A stretch of 56,543 bases of DNA from Paeniroseomonas aquatica (lineage in GTDB: Bacteria > Pseudomonadota > Alphaproteobacteria > Acetobacterales > Acetobacteraceae). The position numbers and the translations under genes are program-made. The stretch is taken from assembly GCF_030409335.1 (NCBI RefSeq), contig NZ_JAUFPN010000313.1, positions 1 through 56,543 of the forward strand. The letters are read 5' to 3'. Below are positions 42,604 through 51,937 of the stretch, one piece after another (position 1 is the stretch's first letter; every line of letters starts with the position of its first letter). Under the pieces are notes generated by a model. It saw only the letters and a program-made list of their open reading frames with translations. It searched no databases and had not been told where the DNA came from.

Positions 42604-43644
42604 TCAGACCCCGGCCAGCAGGCGGTCGAAGTCCACGGTGGAGCGCTGGCCGATCGCGGCCCCGTGCTCGTCCAGGAAGAGGCCGGCCGCCTTGCGGCCC
42701 TCATCCCGCAGCATCGCCAGGAAGTCCCATTCCGCGTTCAGCTTCGAGGAAGCACCGAGCTCCACCATCACGTCGTTGCGCACCATGTGCATGCGCATCC
42801 TGGCCCAGCCCTGCCCCTCGCCGCCGCCGGCATCGGCCACCTGGCGCAGCAGGGCCAGCATCTTCAGCTCCTTCAGGGCGACGGCGTTGAAGGAGATCTC
42901 GTTCACCCGGTCGAGGATGTCGCGCGCGCTGCGGGGCGTGCCGGGCCGCTCGATGGGGTTGATCGGGATCAGGATGGTGTCGTCCGACTCCAGCTCGGTG
43001 ATCAGGGGCACCAGGGTCGGGTTGCCGGCGAAGCCGCCGTCCCAGTAGGATTCGCCGTCGATCTCGATGGCCTGGAACATCTGCGGCAGGCAGGCCGAGG
43101 CCATCAGCGCCGCCGGCGTGATCTCGGCGTTGCGGAAGATCCGCCCGCGGCCGGTACGCACGTTGGTCGCGGTGACGAAGACCTTGATCGGTCCCTCGGC
43201 CAGCGCCTGGAAGTCCACGCTTTCGCGCAGCACCTGCTCCAGCGGGTTGCCGCCGAAGCTTGGCATGTCATAGGGCGAGATCAGCCGCGCCAGCAGGTCC
43301 ACCATGAGGTAGGCCGGCGAATTATCGAGCGTCCAGCGGCCCAGCATCCGGTCGAGCGGCCCGCGCTGGAAGGGGCTGTAGCGCGCGGCGTCGGCGACGC
43401 GCTTCCAGAAGGCCTCCAGGTCCGCCAGCGCCCCGGCCGCACCGCCCTTGGCATAGCCGCTGGCCAGCACCGCCGCATTCATCGCGCCGGCGGAGGTGCC
43501 GGAGATCCCCTCGATCTCCAGCCGTTCCTCCTGCAGCAGCCGGTTGACGACGCCCCAGGTGAAGGCGCCATGGGACCCGCCGCCCTGCAGCGCGAGGTCC
43601 ACCAGCACGCGGCCGCGCGATGCCTGGGCCGGGGATTTCGCCAT
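42604..43644 (-). CDS. Cytoplasmic patatin-like phospholipase
   Basis: 346 aa from ATG 43644, with GGAGGG 7 bases upstream. Motifs: oxyanion loop LALQGGGSHGAFTWG (residues ~18-32), nucleophile elbow GTSAGAMNAAVL and catalytic Asp in YWDGGFAGNP. No signal peptide, unlike the patatin lipoprotein at 14140. DUF3734-like features toward the C-terminus (RSARDILDRVNEISFNAVAL, KELK) match patatins linked to polyhydroxyalkanoate or lipid metabolism. It forms an operon with the GntP permease downstream. Confidence 0.9.
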   Translation of the reverse strand: MAKSPAQASRGRVLVDLALQGGGSHGAFTWGVVNRLLQEERLEIEGISGTSAGAMNAAVLASGYAKGGAAGALADLEAFWKRVADAARYSPFQRGPLDRMLGRWTLDNSPAYLMVDLLARLISPYDMPSFGGNPLEQVLRESVDFQALAEGPIKVFVTATNVRTGRGRIFRNAEITPAALMASACLPQMFQAIEIDGESYWDGGFAGNPTLVPLITELESDDTILIPINPIERPGTPRSARDILDRVNEISFNAVALKELKMLALLRQVADAGGGEGQGWARMRMHMVRNDVMVELGASSKLNAEWDFLAMLRDEGRKAAGLFLDEHGAAIGQRSTVDFDRLLAGV

Positions 43645-43670
43645 GGGGTGCCCTCCGTGCTTCGGTCTGG

Positions 43671-44189
43671 TCAACCACGCGCGTCGCGCCGGGCCTGGGC
43701 GTTGCGGCCGGCCTGCGAGACGCTGCCGATCCGCGCGCCATGGATGGTCGGGCGTGGCTTCCGGCTGGGCTTCGGCTGGGCCTCGCCCTGCCCACCATGG
43801 CCCGCCGCCGGATGATTTGGCGCCTGGGCCTGCCGGCGGGCGAGCGCGCCGCGCAGGCGCTCGGTGTCGCGGGCGCGCTTCTCCGCCGCTAGCAACGCGT
43901 CCAGGCGGGCATTCACGCGCCGCAGGCCATGGGCGAAGACCTGCTTCTTCGCGGCGAGGCCGCGGTCGGCATCCGCGATGGGCGTTGCCGCGGCGGACTT
44001 GCCGCGCTTGGCGCGGCGGTGGTCGGACATCAGGTCGCGCGCGCGGTTGCGGCGGGCGCGCAGCCAGCGTGCCAGTTCCAGCAGCGCCTCGCGCGGCAGC
44101 TCCTCGAGCAGCGGGAAATGGCTGCGCCGGATCGGCTCCAGCTCCTCCTCCGAGAGCAGGCGGATTTCCGTGGCGAAGGTCATGCTCAT
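43671..44189 (-). CDS. Hypothetical helical protein
   Basis: 172 aa from ATG 44189 (MSMTFATEIRLLSEEELEPI). The middle is strongly charged and helical (ALLELARWLRARRNRARDLM, then LDALLAAEKRARDTERLRGA) with a basic Pro/Gly-rich tail ending near RPTIHGARIGSVSQAGRNAQ. No membrane segment or Cys. The basic tail suggests nucleic-acid binding. It lies 26 bp upstream of the patatin gene and may be the first gene of that operon. Family not recognised. Confidence 0.7.
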   Translation of the reverse strand: MSMTFATEIRLLSEEELEPIRRSHFPLLEELPREALLELARWLRARRNRARDLMSDHRRAKRGKSAAATPIADADRGLAAKKQVFAHGLRRVNARLDALLAAEKRARDTERLRGALARRQAQAPNHPAAGHGGQGEAQPKPSRKPRPTIHGARIGSVSQAGRNAQARRDARG

Positions 44190-44463
44190 CGGCCAATGCT
44201 CCCTGCGATCCTGCAACTGAGACGGCGATCGCCGCCCCGACGGGGAGCGACAGGAAGCGCGGACACCATGGCCGGCCCCTTGGGGCGGGACGGCACGGCC
44301 CGCTGCACCGGCGAGATGCCCGGGGCGCCAGCGCCGCGCATCCGTCGACCGGCATGCGGCGGCGCCCGCGATACCGCGGCACCATAAAAGCCGGTCCCGG
44401 GAGCGGAAACCGGCGATCCGTCCCGCGACTGGTCCGTGCGTCCCAGAACGAGTCGGCGGAGTG

Positions 44464-45600
44464 TCAGTCCTGGGGACGGATGGCGCCCGTTGCCGCACCC
44501 AGGCGACGGAGGATGCCCGCGAAATCGGCGGCGTGCAGGATGTCGTTGCAGAGGGGCGCTTCGGGCAACCACCTGCCGAAGGTGGCGCGGGCTTCGCTCG
44601 GCGTGTAGCCGAACTCCTGGCGGAAGGCGCGGCTGAAGGCGGAGGCATCGAAATGCCCGACCCGTTCGGCGATGGCGGCGACGGTCAGCCGGCACTCCGG
44701 ATCGCCCAGCATGGCATGCGCGAGCCGCAGCCGCTGCGCCTGGATGTAGCGCGCGACGCCGCCATGTGGCTCGAACAGGCGGTAGAGCTGCGAGCGCGAG
44801 ACGCCTCCCAGACGGGACAGCTTTTCCGGGGCGAGGGTCGGCGAGGCGATGTTCCGGCGGATGACCTGGCGGAGCCGTCCAAGCCGCGTCACCTCCACGT
44901 CGTGCCGCGCCATGGCGCTTCCGCCTGCCTCATTGAGCAGGCAGGCGGAGACCATGGCCCTTGTCGCCTCCGCGAGGGATGGCAGCTCGGCCAGCGTGAC
45001 GCCCGGCATCCGGCGTTCGAGCATGGTCATGTAGTCGACCAGCAGGCCCGTCCCGGGACCATCGAGGATACGGCTGCCCAGGCGGTCGAGCCCGGCCGCC
45101 AAGTCGGGGAAGCTGTCACGCGGGACATAAAGCGAGATCCAATCCGCCATTGAACGGTCACCCTCATGCGGCAGGCCGAGCGTGAACAGGATCGGCTGCA
45201 GGCGCCCGGTGCGGATCACCGCATCGCCGATGCGCAGGCGAAACTGCCCGCTGCGCGCCACACGGATGACCCAGTGATCGACGCAGTCGCGGCGGATCTG
45301 CCGCAGGCTGCGTTCGAAGGCCACGGCGGGTGCCAGGTTGCGCATCAGCGCCAGCTGGCCGAGGGACCAGATCTCGTTGCAGGCCTTGAATTCATCGGCC
45401 ACCCGCGTCAATGGCCGGAGCGTATTGAAGGAACTGTACTTGCTGTTCCAGACATCAAATTGATGCTGCTTCTCGACGTCGCCTGTCGAGAACACCATCG
45501 GCAGCAGCCTGCCGGCACCACCGGCTGCTGCGTCCGGCAGGGCAGGAATGTCAGGCATCCGAGCGGTTGGCCGGACATCGGCCAGGGACACTGTCGACAT
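44464..45600 (-). CDS. AraC family transcriptional regulator (paralogue of 21757-22878)
   Basis: 378 aa. ATG 45600 is preferred: GGGAGG lies 12 bases upstream, while the TTG four codons earlier abuts that site. Same plan as the regulator at 21757-22878: RRDCVDHWVIRVARSGQFRL in the sensor half and SRSQLYRLFEPHGGVARYIQ plus DASAFSRAFRQEFGYTPSEA in the AraC domain. The two are clearly paralogous. No obvious target besides the nearby patatin-GntP operon. Confidence 0.9.
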   Translation of the reverse strand: MSTVSLADVRPTARMPDIPALPDAAAGGAGRLLPMVFSTGDVEKQHQFDVWNSKYSSFNTLRPLTRVADEFKACNEIWSLGQLALMRNLAPAVAFERSLRQIRRDCVDHWVIRVARSGQFRLRIGDAVIRTGRLQPILFTLGLPHEGDRSMADWISLYVPRDSFPDLAAGLDRLGSRILDGPGTGLLVDYMTMLERRMPGVTLAELPSLAEATRAMVSACLLNEAGGSAMARHDVEVTRLGRLRQVIRRNIASPTLAPEKLSRLGGVSRSQLYRLFEPHGGVARYIQAQRLRLAHAMLGDPECRLTVAAIAERVGHFDASAFSRAFRQEFGYTPSEARATFGRWLPEAPLCNDILHAADFAGILRRLGAATGAIRPQD

Positions 45601-46784
45601 CGCGCTAGGCAACCTCCCGGTCGCATGGCATCGGAATGCACTTCCGGAGATGCCGATGGCATTAACTTGGTCGCGAGCAGATTTGGAATAATTCCGAAAC
45701 CGCGCATTGCGTGGGCGATACGGCTATGCCGGATGCCTTGACGTGGTCACGCGATGATCCATTCCCGCGCGCCACCATCGCCGGGTATCGCGGTGCGATC
45801 CATAAGCGCCGCCATCGTGACATGCCGGCTGTTATGGACCAGCACAGTCCGGTTGCCTGACCGGACCATGGAGAGCGACCGTCCACCGGCCCTGCTGCCC
45901 GGCGCTGGAGACCGGCACCGCAATGCACCTGCGGATGTCGCCATGCATTTGTCCCCGCGTGCTGCGGGCCACCCGACACCGGGCACTCGCCTGTGCCAAA
46001 AACGGATAGCGATTGCGCACGGAAGGCCGGGGCCGATTGGGCTAGATCATCCGCTGCTAAACAGCATCCCGTGCGGCGAGAGCGGATGGAGCGCGCCGCT
46101 GCGTCAGGACCATGGGTGCACGCACATCCCAGAACTCAACACGGATGATGGGCAGAAGCGTGCATCGGCGGGGCCGGCGTGTCACGCGGGTGGCCGGCCA
46201 TCAGGGGCAGCGGCGCGCACCGCTTACCGGACAGTTGCCATCGCGTGCTCCACCCTTCTGGCCACGGCGTGCAGTCTCGGCAGCGACCCTGCTACCGTCC
46301 AACCACGCAGTCTGGTACCCACCCCCCCGGCCTTTCAGGGCCACCGCTGCTCGACCCTTTCGTCCCCCCCCGCGAAACAATCATCGCGTGGGTTTAAAGG
46401 AGGCGAGCGGCCTGCATATTCCGGTGCCCCTGGTCTGCTCGGCGTGAATGGCGCTGAAGCCTTGCGCCTGACGCAGGCCGCCCGGCATGATCGAGCGACG
46501 TGGCGCTGCAATCCGGAGCCGAAGGCTATCGACGATCAGCGCACCAGAGGGCATCGCTGCAACGTTTGGTCGATTTACGCATTTTTGCGGCTACTTAAAT
46601 TACCTATCGCAATGCACCAATGAAGGGAGCCTCGAGCGGCATGCCCTGACAGATGCCGAATTTGGATACGGATTGCGATTCATCGGATCACACGATACCC
46701 CATTGAACTCCAAGAGTTGCCAGTTCGGTTCCACGCCGGATGGGATTGACCCGACTACAAATGCTCCGTGTCGGGAGGTCGCCG
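45601..46784. other. 1.2-kb gene-poor region
   Basis: No ORF with convincing coding character. One plus-strand frame (within 45754-46623) contains a lipobox-like stretch (CSTLLATACSLGSDP near 46240-46290) followed by a Pro-rich tail, perhaps a decayed lipoprotein. A C-rich homopolymer lies near 46321 and AT-rich sequence at 46570-46640 may hold the promoter of the interrupted patatin gene. Confidence 0.4.
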
Positions 46785-48020
46785 ATGTCCCAATTCCGTC
46801 CAGCCCGGCCGGCAGTCCTGCCATCCCGACGATTCCTGTTGGCCCTGGTCGCCGGAGGAGGGCTGGCCACCAGCCTGCCCGCCTGCTCCCTCCCGACCCG
46901 GCTCGCCGCCGTGCCGCGCGGCGGCGCCAGCACCGCGACGGTGCTCGGCTTGCCGGATGAGCGGTTCTTCCCGACCGAGGCGGCAGGCCAGACTGCGCTG
47001 CAGCGGGAGTTCGTCGCCGCCCTCGAGCGCCAGCTGGCGGCGCGTGGCCTGCCTTCCTCCGCGCCCTTGCCGGAGTCGGACCTGCTCGGCATCTCGGGCG
47101 GCGGGGAGAACGGTGCCTTCGGCGCAGGGCTGTTGAACGGTTGGACGGAGCGCGGTGGCCGTCCCGGCTTCTTCCTGGTAACCGGCATCAGCACCGGCGC
47201 GCTGAGCGCTCCCTTCGCCTTCCTCGGCAGCGCCTGGGATGCCAAGCTGAAGGACGTCCATACCAACATCACCCTTGCCGACATGCTGGTGCAGCGCAAC
47301 TTCACCGCTGCGGTGTGGGACGACGGCATGGCGGACAACAGCCCGCTCTTCAGCACCATCTCCCGCTACATCGACGAGGCGCTGCTGGCCGAGATCGCCC
47401 CCGCCTACGACGATGGGCGGTTGCTGCTGATTGGCACCTCGAACCTCGATGCCCAAATGCCGGTGATATGGCGAATCGGCGCCATCGCGCGGAGCGGGCA
47501 CCCGAAGGCGCTGGACACGATTCGACGCATCCTGCTGGCCTCCTCCGCCATTCCCGGCGCCTTCGCACCGGTGCTGGTCGACGTGACGCTGGACGGCAAG
47601 CCCTTATAGGAATTGCATGTCGATGGCGGCGCCTTCGCCCAGGTCTTCCTCTACCCCAACAGCGTATCGCAGTTTCGCCGGAAGCGGCGGGTGAAGCGTC
47701 TGCCGGTGGCGCCGGCCCGGGCCTGGGTCATCCGCAACGGCCGTCTCGATCCTGAATGGGCCTCGGTGGACCGGCGAACGATGAGCATTGCCGGCCGCGC
47801 GGTCGCTTCGATGATTGCCTCCGCGGGGTATAACGACGTATGGCGGATCTATTCCGCCACGGAACGCGACGGCGTCGACTACAACCTGGCCTTCATCGGG
47901 CGGGATTTCACCTTGGTCTACGACAAGCCCTTCGCGCAGTCCTATATGCGCCCGCTGTACGAGTATGGCCGGCAGCGGGCATTGGCGGGTAACACCTGGG
48001 TGGCGCGGCCTCCGATCTAG
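46785..48020 (+). pseudogene. Patatin-like lipoprotein gene interrupted by an in-frame amber codon
   Basis: ATG 46785 has GGGAGG upstream. N-terminus SRRFLLALVAGGGLATSLPAC looks like a Tat/lipoprotein signal. Oxyanion loop SGGGENGAFGAG and nucleophile elbow GISTG are intact. At 47607-47609 the frame hits TAG directly before E-L-HVDGG, the catalytic Asp motif, and then continues in the same frame to 48020. Homologues, including the paralogue at 14140, read through here (QEMHVDGG). So either the gene is a recent pseudogene, translated as a truncated inactive protein, or the amber is suppressed. Downstream sequence shows no further damage. Confidence 0.85.
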
Positions 48021-48150
48021 GGGGAAGCCGCTATCGCAGTGATGCCGGACAAACGCCGCGCGTACTGCTTCCCTGTTGCGACACCTCAATTCCCGTAAGC
48101 CGCAACTCTGCAGCCTGATCCCCGTCGACGGCGATCAGGGCTATCGCATG

Positions 48151-48324
48151 TCACGTTGACGCGCTGCCGGTCAGTGCGGCGATCCTGTTGGTCGGCAAGG
48201 CGATCACGGCCGCCATGGGGACCAGCAGCCAGAGCAGGAATGCCAGGGCGAACAGCGCAAGATCCAACTTGAGCCGCCAGCCGACTGCGTCAGGCCGCGT
48301 CTCAGCCGCAGGTCCGTGCGCCAT
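48151..48324 (-). CDS. Small membrane protein
   Basis: 57 aa from ATG 48324, with GGAGG 8 bases upstream. One or two membrane helices (LALFALAFLLWLLVPMAAVI). Unknown function. Evidence is the ribosome binding site and hydrophobicity only. Confidence 0.5.
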   Translation of the reverse strand: MAHGPAAETRPDAVGWRLKLDLALFALAFLLWLLVPMAAVIALPTNRIAALTGSAST

Positions 48325-48451
48325 CGGCCGGTCCTCCACGCGCCGTCGTGGTCACTGCGCCCCATCAAGGATGGAGTGCTGCCCGCAGGTAGAAGCTGGC
48401 AGCCAATCCCCGGGAAGCGAAGGGGCAGGTCCTACGCGGCCCCGGAGGTCT

Positions 48452-49021
48452 TCAGCGTGGCGCGGGTTCGACACTGATTGCGACAGCTTCGGTGAAGGTA
48501 ACATCGACTTCGTCACCGATTTTCAAGGTGCGCAACAACTCCTGCATCGCGGGCTGCCGGACCGTCACGGTGCGCGGTACGCGATCTGGACCAATAAAGG
48601 CTACCGTGTTGTTGACGGTGTTCACCCCCTCAACGGTCACCCGCATGCGTTCGCGGTCGATGATGACGCCCGCCGGTCTTTCGCCGGGATTGGCCCTTGC
48701 CATGGAGGTGGTTGATTCTGCCTGCGGCTCGCCCGGCCGCACGATTTGCGCGGCGATTGCCTCGGCGTAGCGAATCACCACCCGGTCGCCAGACTTGACC
48801 TGCGCAAGGTTCCGCACTTCCGGGCCCGCATGAATGGTGAGGAGGGCGCCTGTGGGACCACGCAGCAGGACCATGCGCTTCTGCTGATCGACCGTTTCGA
48901 TAATGGCCCTTACCTCGTTCGTGCCGATAAGGGCGGATGACTGAGCGGCCGCGCCGTTGAACAGTGCCGATGCGCCAACCAGAACAAGTCCGGCGGCACT
49001 CCGCAAGAATGTCGAACGCAT
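48452..49021 (-). CDS. Exported beta-rich protein of unknown function
   Basis: 189 aa, ATG 49021 with GGGAGGAG upstream. Signal peptide to about residue 26 (ALFNGAAAQ). Two similar beta modules: residues ~35-90 (RAIIETVDQQKRMVLLRGPT, then LAQVKSGDRVVIRYAEA) and ~125-185 (VTVEGVNTVNNTVAFIGPDR, then LRTLKIGDEVDVTFTEA). The repeated pattern, ending in GD-V---Y/F-EA, suggests an internal duplication. Periplasmic; role unknown. Confidence 0.75.
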   Translation of the reverse strand: MRSTFLRSAAGLVLVGASALFNGAAAQSSALIGTNEVRAIIETVDQQKRMVLLRGPTGALLTIHAGPEVRNLAQVKSGDRVVIRYAEAIAAQIVRPGEPQAESTTSMARANPGERPAGVIIDRERMRVTVEGVNTVNNTVAFIGPDRVPRTVTVRQPAMQELLRTLKIGDEVDVTFTEAVAISVEPAPR

Positions 49022-50061
49022 CCTGTGTCTCCTCCCGACATGATGGCCACCGATTGAGGTGGGATGCGCATTGCCTCGATGTGCCCATGTGGAGGCAGTC
49101 CGGCATCGGGTCGAAGGCTGCTACCGGTTTGACCGCCTTCGCAATCCGACCATCGGCCTTGTAGTCGAATGCCGTGCCGTGCCTGTTCGCTAGGAGGCAG
49201 GCTCGTTGGCACATGGTGGCAGCAGCGCCAGCCAAGGTGCCGCTGTGGGATACTCTCATCCCCATCCGCACGTCACGCCAACCGGGTCTCGCTTGAATAG
49301 GCGCGATGACAGGCCCGAGGTTCAGCCAAGCCCGCTTGTTCCCCATGATCGACTTCTTCGTACAGGCTGCCCGTTCACGCCGTCAGCCGCGTCGGCTCCC
49401 TGTGCGATCGATGTCGGGTCCATGACCACACCTGCCAAAGCGCCAACCATCACGGCCGAGCCCACCGTCCGGATCGGAGTTGGCGTTGATTCCGGCCGCA
49501 TCCTGATCGGGATCAGCCTACGCCTGGCCCGGTGCGAGCGTGACCACCAACGATATCCATTTTCGGCAATGGACCGCCCCGCATCGGACGTCTTCCGCAG
49601 GCGGCGGTGTCAGGTCGGGCGGGTCGCCGCCTGACCGCATGCCGATTGCGCCGCCCTTCACCAAGGGCCGGTCACGCATCCAGGCTCCACTCACTTCTGT
49701 CGGGTGCAGTGCCCCTTAACCGCGGCCACAAAGATCGTTGTGGATCCTGGGCGCGTTCGGGCGGCCTGCTCGAGCTTGATGCCTATCAAGGTGACGAGGG
49801 GCAGATCGGCGAGGGTGCCGGTGTGCCTTCGATGGTCCTGCGCTCGACGCCGCGGCGGCAGCACGCAGCCATTTGTGGCTTCGGGCAGTTTCGCCACGTG
49901 CGGTGCGACGCCATGCGCTTCTGCCACGCCATCGGCCTTCTGGCCGATGTCTCCCGCTGGCTGCAGCCCGCCGCTGCCCAGATCCCATGCGGAGTCGCGG
50001 CCAGAGCCCCCTCATCGTCGGACACTCCGAAGAGGTATGGTCTTCAGGCGCCCCAACCTCA
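49022..50061. other. 1-kb gene-poor region
   Basis: Only short overlapping ORFs on both strands without recognisable content. A minus-strand frame (49691-49927) has a transposase-like flavour (VTLIGIKLEQAARTRPGS) but no diagnostic motif, so no gene is called. Confidence 0.4.
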
Positions 50062-50215
50062 TCGTTATTTATTCGAACAATCATAACGTTATAGTTTTGT
50101 CATGATCACATTTAGTCGGAAAACCCGTTCATAAAGTGATTATCAAGAAATGAAATTCCCGCATCAGGTTATTTTGTGGATTTGTAAGTACCGGCTTCAA
50201 ATAATGACTCCTTGT
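50062..50215. promoter_or_regulatory. AT-rich upstream region of the AraC-type gene
   Basis: About 150 bp with far more A+T than anything else on this side of the window (for example TATTTATTCGAACAATC and CATAACGTTATAG). It lies directly ahead of the regulator at 50260 and probably contains its promoter; such AT-rich islands in GC-rich genomes are also typical silencer (MucR/H-NS-like) targets. No single -35/-10 pair is unambiguous. Confidence 0.35.
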
Positions 50216-50259
50216 ACTCAGCTGCACGGTGCTACACGCACAAGCAACGAACTCGGCGA

Positions 50260-51264
50260 ATGGGCGCTGCAATGTCGGCTCCGGCTCCAGGACAGAAGGC
50301 GGGATACGCGCAGTCACTGCATTTCGACGACATGGACGCGATGGCCTTTGCGCTGAACGGCGACATTCTCCAGTTCATCCCGATTGGGACTGGACGGTTT
50401 CAGGGTCGGGTTGCACGGCTCAAGCTCGATGGTGTCGATATCAGGCGGGTGGTTCATGCGCCATTCCTGGTCCATGGGGAGGTACCATCCGATCAGGTCG
50501 CACTGAACCTGCAAGTAAGCCCCAGCGAAGGCCTGACCCTCAATGGCGATACCTTCGAGTTGCCGACGCTCGCGGTCCTGCCGGAAGGTGCGGCGATCCA
50601 GGCGGTTTGCCCGACCGAACAGGATCGCATTGCCCTGGTATTTCGCGCGGAGGAATTCGATCGATTGATCGAGGTATGCGGCATCCAGGCCTTCCCGCGG
50701 GGGCGGCACCACATGCTTCGCCTCGGCGAGGAGCAGTCCGGCCGACTGGTGCGTACCGTCACGGCGATGACCGACCTCGCCGAAACCACGCCAAGCCTGT
50801 TCGCCGTCCCTGGCCTCGACGCCGCACTGGCCGAGGAATGCCACCGCGTGTTCGCGGACGCCCTGCTTGGCAGCGAGCACCATTCCGGATGCGCCCGGAA
50901 AACCGGGGACATGCTCCGGCAGGTACGGGAGGCTGACGACTTCCTGCACGCCAACATCGACCGCCCGATCTACACGCGCGAGCTCTGTGCGGCCCTCCAG
51001 GTCTCGGCCCGTACGTTGCACCAAAGCTTCTCCGCAGTGTACGGGATGAGTCCGCAGGCCTATCTCAAACGGCGACGATTGGTTCTGGTCCACCGGGCGC
51101 TGCGCTCGGCCCGACAGAGCAGGGCGATGGTCAAGTCGATCGTGCTGGCCCATGGTTTTTTTCATCTTGGACGCTTCGCACAGGAATACATGGCCATGTT
51201 CGGAGAGATGCCGTCCGAAACGCTCGCCAGGTATCACGACCGGACAGCACCGGTCATGGCGTGA
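50260..51264 (+). CDS. AraC family transcriptional regulator (EutR-like N-terminus)
   Basis: 334 aa from ATG 50260; ATG 50272 is an alternative, and the ribosome binding site is weak for both. The N-terminal ~200 residues form a cupin-like sensor (GRFQGRVARLKLDGVDIRRV and LAVLPEGAAIQAVCPTEQ). The C-terminal AraC domain has YTRELCAALQVSARTLHQSF and SAVYGMSPQAYLKRRRL, followed by AHGFFHLGRFAQEYMAMFGE (-MPSETL). The design is that of EutR/AdpA-like activators and differs from the two AraC paralogues elsewhere in the window. Effector and targets unknown. Confidence 0.85.
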   Translation: MGAAMSAPAPGQKAGYAQSLHFDDMDAMAFALNGDILQFIPIGTGRFQGRVARLKLDGVDIRRVVHAPFLVHGEVPSDQVALNLQVSPSEGLTLNGDTFELPTLAVLPEGAAIQAVCPTEQDRIALVFRAEEFDRLIEVCGIQAFPRGRHHMLRLGEEQSGRLVRTVTAMTDLAETTPSLFAVPGLDAALAEECHRVFADALLGSEHHSGCARKTGDMLRQVREADDFLHANIDRPIYTRELCAALQVSARTLHQSFSAVYGMSPQAYLKRRRLVLVHRALRSARQSRAMVKSIVLAHGFFHLGRFAQEYMAMFGEMPSETLARYHDRTAPVMA

Positions 51265-51529
51265 CCTGCGGATCCCCGCGCAAGCGGATGCCATCTCTTT
51301 GCGATTCTGCCACGGATCGGCGCCTGGCTTCCTGCCGCAGTGCCGCTGCGATGTCGAGCAATGCGTGAACCAAGGCATGCGGCAGACAAGGATCGCGGAT
51401 GACCAGAGCCTCGCAATCATAGGCAAGGTCGGAAAGGATTGGAGGCTGCTTCACCGAAGCCGGCCTCTGGTCGTCCGGTTCCGGCTGAAGCGTGGCAGGA
51501 TCGATCACAGTGGGGCGGGGGCGGCTCAT
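51254..51529 (-). CDS. Small hypothetical protein convergent with the AraC gene
   Basis: 91 aa from ATG 51529; a much longer open frame upstream is not credible. Composition is protein-like (RPRPTVIDPATLQPEPDDQR, then LSDLAYDCEALVIRDPCLP and a Leu/Ala helix HALVHALLDIAAALRQEARR). Its last 11 bases overlap the end of the convergent regulator gene. No family recognised. Confidence 0.45.
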   Translation of the reverse strand: MSRPRPTVIDPATLQPEPDDQRPASVKQPPILSDLAYDCEALVIRDPCLPHALVHALLDIAAALRQEARRRSVAESQRDGIRLRGDPQVTP

Positions 51530-51937
51530 GCAGGGTTCCGATCCTCTTGGCGACGGCTCGGTCAGCAACGCATGTGACGCGGCACCGTTGTCGTTCGCCG
51601 CGCCATCCGTCCACTTGGCAGGCGTCCCGCTCGCGCCAGCGCGGTCTCGCTTGCACAGGAGCGGGCTTCCGGTTGATCCTCTGGCGCAGCGGCCATCACC
51701 GGTCGGATATGGCGTTGCTGCGAGCCTTCCACCGGGCAACGCCGCACGGCATCCAAGATCGATATCCTGTCGGCGGGCGCCACTTCGCCAACGCGCCTCC
51801 AAGACGGTATGGCTTGCACGTTCGAATGCCAAATTTGGATAGCGTTTCGATGCGCCGGACGCGGCCTTCCGCGCCATGATCTCCAGCCTCCAGCGAGCGT
51901 CTTTCCCCGGGGCCCTAGTCTGACGAAAGGATACGTC
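51530..51937. other. Intergenic region ahead of the small lipoprotein
   Basis: No convincing gene. Presumably contains divergent promoters for the 91-aa ORF and the lipoprotein. Confidence 0.4.

Noticed and set aside
38451-42890. 1479-codon plus-strand frame
   Set aside because: Spans four real genes in antisense or wrong frame; very long open frames are expected in this GC content.
45754-46623. 289-codon ORF with a lipobox-like LATAC
   Set aside because: No signal at the N-terminus, erratic composition and no homologous-looking domain; at best a decayed lipoprotein fragment.
49206-49634. 142-codon ORF upstream of the AraC-type gene
   Set aside because: No ribosome binding site, no recognisable domain, overlapped by equally plausible ORFs on both strands.
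49691-49927. Transposase-like minus-strand ORF
   Set aside because: Resemblance to transposase text is vague; no DDE or C-terminal motif could be identified.
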